Positions 59,415 through 64,000 of a stretch of 64,000 nucleotides of DNA are shown here, piece by piece. Position 1 is the first letter of the stretch. Each line of letters opens with the position of its first letter. The notes under the pieces are model-generated. The model did no database searches. It saw only the letters and a list, made by a program, of their open reading frames with translations, and was not told the origin of the DNA. Source of the DNA: Halorussus litoreus (GTDB lineage Archaea > Halobacteriota > Halobacteria > Halobacteriales > Haladaptataceae); contig NZ_QLVG01000001.1 of NCBI RefSeq assembly GCF_003382685.1, positions 62,001 to 126,000 of the forward strand, in the 5' to 3' direction. The position numbers were made by a program, and so were the translations under genes.

Positions 59415-59456
59415 GCCGGCAGCGTTCCGAGGCGTCCGACCCGATCTCCCGATTCT

Positions 59457-59940
59457 GGGCTGGTTCCTCGTGGCGGTGGTCTTCCTCGTTCTCAGCTATT
59501 ATCCCGCCATCACGGGCTGGATACCGCGTTCCTCGTCTCGGCGATAGCCGGCACGCCCATCTCGTTGGAGGGGTTCACCGTGACGTACGCACCGTTCGCT
59601 CGTTCGCCGTCTCGCTCGCCGTCGTCGGTGCTGTCCTCTCGATCGGGGTGCGCGAAGGCATCGAACGGCTGACCACCGTTCTCATGCCGCTCGTGTTCGC
59701 CATTTTGATCGCGATGGCGGCGTTCTCGACGCGGTTCGGCGACTGCGACAAGGCGCTCGCCCAGCTCGGGGGCGAGCCGATGCTCCGCCGCGTGGTCGAC
59801 CGCGTCGGCGAGGCGACCGGCGAGTTCGCGCTCGACGAGGTTCCGGACCGGCGACCGCTCGGTGGTCTCCACGCCGGCCTCGAAGCCGTCCCTCGTCGTT
59901 CTCTACTTCGCGTATCTGAGCGGACGGCCTCGTCTTTACG
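59457..59940 (+). pseudogene. Chimeric relic: sodium:neurotransmitter symporter fragment joined to truncated MobA
   Basis: From 59457 one frame reads FLVAVVFLVLSYYPAITGW, a helix of sodium:neurotransmitter symporters. The frame then shifts, and from about 59605 another frame reads SIGVREGIERLTTVLMPLVF and ILIAMAAF, a later symporter helix. At about 59727 this fuses to STRFGDCDKALAQLGGEPML, the N-terminal motif of molybdopterin guanylyltransferase MobA without its LAGG start. EFALDEVPDRRPLGGLHAGL follows, which in MobA lies some 40 residues further on. Both genes are broken and partly deleted, and the joined piece (59648-59953) remains an open frame. Confidence 0.65.
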
Positions 59941-59993
59941 ACGACGTAGTTAGGTTCGGTTGGAAGCACTGCGAGCTGACTGGCCCGTCACAC

Positions 59994-62156
59994 TCATCCG
60001 CCCAATCCGGACACCTCGAATCGGGCTCCGCCGGACTCGCTCTCGATGACTTCGACTCGACCGCCGTGAGCCTCCACGACCTGTTCGACGATGTTCAGAC
60101 CGAGCCCAGTTCCATTCGAGGACGTGGAGTGTCCGACCTCGAACACGGCTTCGCGCTCGTCGACCGGGATGCCGGGGCCGTCGTCGGCGACGAAGAATCC
60201 GGACGCGGTCGCGCCGACCGTGACCGTTACGTCCGCGCCGACGTGCTCGACGGCGTTACGGAAGAGGTTCTCGAACAGCTGCTGGAGGAGTTCGCGGTCC
60301 CCCTCGACGGTTCCCTCGGGGTCCACGACGAGCGTCGCCGCCGCAGTGTCGACGGTCGTCCAGCAGCTCCGGGCCAGCTCCCCGAGGTCCACGCGTTCGA
60401 GCTCCATCGCACTCGTCCCGTCCTGAGCGAGGGTGAGCAGGTCCTCGATGAGAGCGTCCATGCGGTCGAGCGCGCCCTCTATGGCGGCGGCGTGTTCGCT
60501 GTCGCACTCCTCGGAGAGGAGGTCGAGTCGGCCCTGTGCGACCTGTAGCGGGTTTCTGAGGTCGTGGCTCACGACGCTCGTGAATCGGTCGAGCCGCTCG
60601 TTCTGTCGGATCAGTTCCCGCTCTCTTGTCTTCTGATCGCTGACGTCGCGCGCCATCGCGACGAATCGCTCGATGCCGTCCAGGTCGACGCGGATGAGGT
60701 GGATCTCCACGGGGAAGGTACTCCCGTCCTCGCGTTCGAATTCGCCTTCGAATCGCCGCGGCGCGTTGGTCGGGAGGTCCGCCCAGAACGACCGAGCCGA
60801 CTCCGGGTCGACGGTCACGTCGATGTCCCAGACGGCGTTTCCGAGGAGCTCGGACTCCGAGTACCCCAGTTCCTCGCAGATGCGTCTGTTGATGTCACGG
60901 ATCCTCCCGTCGGCGTCGTGGGTCAGCAGCATGTCCGGGGAGTGGTCGAACAGGGCTTCGAGCCGGGCCGTGTTCGCGCGCAACCGCTCCTGATACGCGT
61001 GTCGCTCGGTCACGTCGTCCTGGAAGCCGACGAAGAACTCGACGCCGCCGTCTTCGTCGAATATCGGGGCGATGCGGACGCGGTTCCAGAACTCCGTCCC
61101 GTCCGCGCGGTAGTTCCGCAGTTCGACCGTCGCCGGCTCCCGTTCGTCGACTGCCGTCCGCAGTTCCCGGACCGCCTCCTCGCTCGTGTTCTCCCCCTGG
61201 AGGAGTCGGCAGTTCCGTCCGACGACGGCCGACCGCTCGTAGCCCGTGATGTCGACGAACTTGTCGTTCGCGTACACGATGGGATTGTCGTCCGCGTTCG
61301 GGTCAGTGAGAACGATGCCTATCGGCGCTTCGTCCATCGCTCGCTCTCTGGTCGACAGTTCCCGCGACAGCTCCGCGCTGTCGTCCGGAGGCGAGAGCGT
61401 ACAGATCAGCGACCCGTCGTCGGTGGCAGTTACCGTGTGGTCGAGCGCGATAGAACTCCCGCCCTTCCGAACGAACGACGTCCGGCCTCGCCACCGGTCC
61501 TTCCGGGCTTGGGGGAGCAACGCGTCGTAAACCTCGTCGATATCCTCGTCGGCGTAGAACGTCTCCCAGTGAGCGCCCACGAGTTCCTCGCGCTCGTACC
61601 CGAGCAGGTCGGCGTACGCGGAGTTGAGGTACTGGATGTGGCCCGCTTCGTCGAGGATGCTGACGCCGTCCGGTGCGGTCTCTATCGCTTTCAGAGCGCA
61701 GTTCGCGTCCCGTTTCGCCCAGTAGTGCCCGACCACGTTCTGGATCCGGTTCGCGAGGACGTGATACTGGTCGGTACCGCCTCCTTTCTGCAGGTAGTCC
61801 GTGACGCCGGCGCTGATGGCTTCGCTCGCGATCTCCTCGCTGCCCTTCCCCGTGTACAGGATGAACGGCATGTTGGGATTCTCCGAACGGATCTCCGCGA
61901 GGAGTTCCAGTCCGTTCAAATCCGGCACGTCGTAGTCGCTGACCACGCAGTCGAACGTCGTCGAGCCGTCCGTGATGGCTGCGAGTGCAGCGCGGGAATC
62001 CGTCTCGACGTGGACCTCGAACGTCTCGTGGCGGCGTTCGAGGAACGTCTTTACCAGTTCGGCGAACCCTGGGTCGTCCTCGACGTGGAGTATCCGGACG
62101 GTTCTCGACTCGGCCAGAAGGGGGTGGTCCGGGTCACGGTCGGAGGTCGTCGTCAT
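59994..62156 (-). CDS. LOV/PAS-domain histidine kinase with N-terminal receiver
   Basis: The 720-residue cytosolic protein has a receiver domain (about 18-130, Asp in CVVSDYDVPDLNG), a PAS domain (about 150-260), a LOV-type PAS (about 275-390), and a third PAS (about 395-510). HisKA (FTSVVSHDLRNPLQVAQG, His about 528) and HATPase_c (FENLFRNAVEHVG, VADDGPGIP, GTGLGLNIVEQVVEAHGG) complete it. The LOV part has GRNCRLLQGENT (about 311), the flavin-adduct Cys motif, and N residues in the following strands (FWNRVRIAPIF). Blue-light or redox sensing is likely. Its ATG overlaps the stop of a small frame upstream (ATGA). Confidence 0.92.
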   Translation of the reverse strand: MTTTSDRDPDHPLLAESRTVRILHVEDDPGFAELVKTFLERRHETFEVHVETDSRAALAAITDGSTTFDCVVSDYDVPDLNGLELLAEIRSENPNMPFILYTGKGSEEIASEAISAGVTDYLQKGGGTDQYHVLANRIQNVVGHYWAKRDANCALKAIETAPDGVSILDEAGHIQYLNSAYADLLGYEREELVGAHWETFYADEDIDEVYDALLPQARKDRWRGRTSFVRKGGSSIALDHTVTATDDGSLICTLSPPDDSAELSRELSTRERAMDEAPIGIVLTDPNADDNPIVYANDKFVDITGYERSAVVGRNCRLLQGENTSEEAVRELRTAVDEREPATVELRNYRADGTEFWNRVRIAPIFDEDGGVEFFVGFQDDVTERHAYQERLRANTARLEALFDHSPDMLLTHDADGRIRDINRRICEELGYSESELLGNAVWDIDVTVDPESARSFWADLPTNAPRRFEGEFEREDGSTFPVEIHLIRVDLDGIERFVAMARDVSDQKTRERELIRQNERLDRFTSVVSHDLRNPLQVAQGRLDLLSEECDSEHAAAIEGALDRMDALIEDLLTLAQDGTSAMELERVDLGELARSCWTTVDTAAATLVVDPEGTVEGDRELLQQLFENLFRNAVEHVGADVTVTVGATASGFFVADDGPGIPVDEREAVFEVGHSTSSNGTGLGLNIVEQVVEAHGGRVEVIESESGGARFEVSGLGG

Positions 62157-62374
62157 CGTGACGCCGCGCGCTCGGCGGTGGCGGTCAGCCTACGTTCGTC
62201 GGCGGACGAGTCGTCCTCGCAGTCGAATTCGCGAGTCGGTTCGGTCGGGGCGGTCGGTCCGGGGGTCGACGCTGATCGGCGGACAGCAGTGGGTACCGTG
62301 ACTCGAACGAGGGTATCCTGTCGGCGAGCATCCGTGGCCCAAGACGGGCAGTCCCTCGCGGAGGACATCGTCAT
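62153..62374 (-). CDS. Possible small protein coupled to the LOV kinase
   Basis: From ATG 62374 a 73-codon frame (MTMSSARDCPSWATDARRQD, then an acidic EFDCEDDSSADERRL) ends in a TGA overlapping the kinase ATG by four bases. The overlap and acidic end favour translation; there is no recognised family. The remaining 62375-62567 contains AT-rich promoter DNA, with a TAATTATAAC box about 45 bases before the next gene. Confidence 0.35.
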   Translation of the reverse strand: MTMSSARDCPSWATDARRQDTLVRVTVPTAVRRSASTPGPTAPTEPTREFDCEDDSSADERRLTATAERAASR

Positions 62375-62567
62375 GGCTACAGGGTCGTGTAGCTACTGTT
62401 ATAAACCATATTATCGAGAAATAATGAATACGATTTGAAATAAATGTGGGATTCGTGGAATTACTGCGGGCCGCTCGGTCGGCCCGCCAGTAACGGCCGT
62501 TCTCCTCGCGCCGCGAAATGGTGTAATTATAACAATACTTTTGATGGTTCGACGTAAAACCAGCAAA

Positions 62568-64000
62568 AATGACAGAAAACCGGGGTTCGGGGACCACGCC
62601 CATCGTCGAAACGCTGTATATCGACGATGATCCACAACTGCTGAGCCTCACGAAGGACTTCCTCGAAACCCAGAATCCCGGGATAGCTGTCGAGACCACC
62701 GACTCCCCGCAGGAGGGGCTCTCGCTGGTGCAGTCACGCAACTTCGACGTCGTGGTCTGTGACTACCAGATGCCCGAGATGGACGGCCTGAACGTTCTCG
62801 AAACGGTGCGCGACGAGTACGACAGCGACGTGCCGTTCATCGTGTTCACCGGGCGAGGACGCAAGGAGGTGGCCATCGACGCCCTCAATCTCGGCGCGGA
62901 CCGGTACGTCCGGAAGGGCGGCGACCCGACGCCACAGTACGGCGTGCTCGCTCAAGCCATCAAACAGGAGGTCAAACACAGCCGGACCCAGCGGAAGCTC
63001 CAGCGGCGCGAGGGGAACCTCCAGCGCGTCCTCGAATCCATCGGCGACGCGGTCATCACCACCGACGTCGACGGGGCGGTCACCCGGATGAACGAGGTCG
63101 CCGAGGACCTCACCGGGTGGGACGCCGACGAGGCGCGCGGCCAGCCGCTCCCGGAGGTGTTCGAGATCCTGAATCAGGACACCCGCGAGCCCGAGGAGAG
63201 TCCGGCGCGGAAGGTGCTCGAATCCGGGGAGATCGTCGGACTCGCCAACGGGACCATACTCGTGCGGAAGGACGGCTCCGAGCGATACATCGCCGACAGC
63301 GCGTCGCCTATCGAGGGCGAGGACGGGGAGATCCTGGGCGTCGTGATCGTCTTCCGGGACGTGACCGAGTCGTATCGCGCCCGAACCCGACAGACGCGAC
63401 AGCGCGCGACCATCATCGACCTCTCGGTCGACGACGACATCACGGCGGGCAACCTCGAACGCGGGGCGCGGTCGATCACCGAGGCGGCCGCCGAGACGCT
63501 CGACACCGACCGCGTGGGCGTCTGGCTGTTCGAGAACGACCGGACGACCCTCCGCAACGTCGACCTGTACGAGCGCTCGACCGACGGCCACGAGTCGGGT
63601 GCCGAACTGGCGGCCGACGAGTACCCCGAGTACTTCGACGCGCTCGCGAACAACCGGGTCATCGACGCCAGCGACGCCCAGAACGACCCGCGAACGGGCG
63701 AACTCCGCGACGGCTATCTCGAACCGCTCGACATCAACTCGCTGCTCGATGCCACCGTCCGCTCGGGTGGGGAGGTCGTCGGCGTGGTCTGTCACGAGTA
63801 CGTCGGCGAGCGTCGGGAGTGGACCGACGACGAGCGACGGTTCGCCGGGGAACTGGCCGATCAGGTGCTCCGGCTGTTGAACAATCACGAGCAGAAGGCC
63901 CACGAGGAGGCGCTCGCAGCGCTCCACAGCATCGCGACCGAGATTCCGACGTTCGAGACGCCCGAGGCGGTGTGCCAGCGGACCATCGACGCCGCCGAGA
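62568..64000 (+). CDS. Response regulator with PAS and GAF domains (signal transduction), cut by right edge
   Basis: ATG 62568 opens a frame that stays open to the window end (at least 477 residues). It has a receiver domain (ETLYIDDDPQLLSLTKDFLE, phosphoacceptor in VVCDYQMPEMDG, Lys in RKGGDP; about 12-130) and a PAS domain (VLESIGDAVITTDVDGAVT through VVIVFRDVTE, about 145-268). A GAF-like domain (ARSITEAAAETLDTDRVGVW through VVGVVCHEYVGE, about 300-420) and the start of a further domain at the edge follow. A histidine kinase or HalX/HTH output is expected beyond 64000. It is divergent from the LOV kinase and may be its partner. Confidence 0.88.

Noticed and set aside
60564-62438. 624-codon plus-strand frame opposite the LOV kinase
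   Set aside because: Antisense shadow of a GC-rich gene; the minus strand carries complete REC, PAS, HisKA and HATPase motifs.
62734-63927. 397-codon minus-strand frame opposite the REC-PAS-GAF gene
   Set aside because: Shadow; the plus strand has the receiver and PAS motifs in order.

Overview
The window reads as DNA from a halophilic archaeon (class Halobacteria). Predicted proteins are strongly acidic, most codons end in G or C, genes sit in tight ATGA/GTGA-overlapped operons, and several starts lie 25-38 bases behind BRE/TATA-like boxes, as in leaderless archaeal transcripts. Marker families agree: AglF/AglM-type sugar-nucleotide enzymes, an STT3-like membrane protein, an Orc1/Cdc6 initiator and PAS/GAF histidine kinases of haloarchaeal style. 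I see no rRNA, tRNA or CRISPR array. Chromosome or megaplasmid cannot be decided from the sequence alone.

Layout. (1) 1-1306: a TnpB-type IS200/IS605 gene running off the left edge, with a tiny partner gene. (2) 1579-7313: a metal-handling block: small membrane proteins, a permease carrying two cysteine-rich metal-binding modules, a UspA stress protein and a CopB-type P1B ATPase. (3) 7420-9726: a kinase relic and a DUF4330-type operon. (4) 9895-31792: a large surface-glycan island with a flippase, polymerase/ligase-like membrane protein, three glycosyltransferases, epimerase, two nucleotide-sugar dehydrogenases, a polyprenyl glycosylphosphotransferase, deacetylase, formyltransferase, AglF-like nucleotidyltransferase, an STT3-LamG protein and two exported beta-helix proteins. 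Parts (about 9.9-15.8 kb and 27.7-31.8 kb) are visibly more AT-rich than the rest. (5) 32028-41217: plasmid-like accessory DNA with zinc-ribbon and coiled-coil/HTH genes, Orc1/Cdc6 with two small partners, inverted repeats, and two toxin-antitoxin-like pairs around an archaeal ATPase. (6) 41535-47720: a sensor kinase, a DUF2071 protein, a polymer-forming membrane protein, an MFS carrier, a long almost empty stretch and a DUF1684 protein. (7) 47809-59414: a sulfur island. (8) 59457-64000: a chimeric pseudogene, a LOV-type histidine kinase and a response-regulator/PAS/GAF protein cut by the right edge.

The most coherent system is the sulfur island: a CoA-disulfide-reductase-like flavoenzyme, two persulfide-dioxygenase/rhodanese fusions, DsrE-like and TusA sulfur carriers, a split YeeE/YedE thiosulfate-type importer, a PiT-like anion permease, a TauE-type sulfite exporter, thioredoxin with its reductase, and a small cysteine-bearing winged-helix regulator. 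Nearly every transcription unit carries the same ATTGT-based element, either just upstream of a BRE/TATA-like box or over the likely transcription start. I infer one regulon for sulfane-sulfur uptake, relay, oxidation and export, probably controlled by the regulator at its end.

A second recurring theme is short, palindrome-rich DNA inserted in frame into unrelated genes (the copper ATPase, a histidine kinase, a rhodanese/beta-lactamase-fold enzyme). Two of these inserts encode related peptides.
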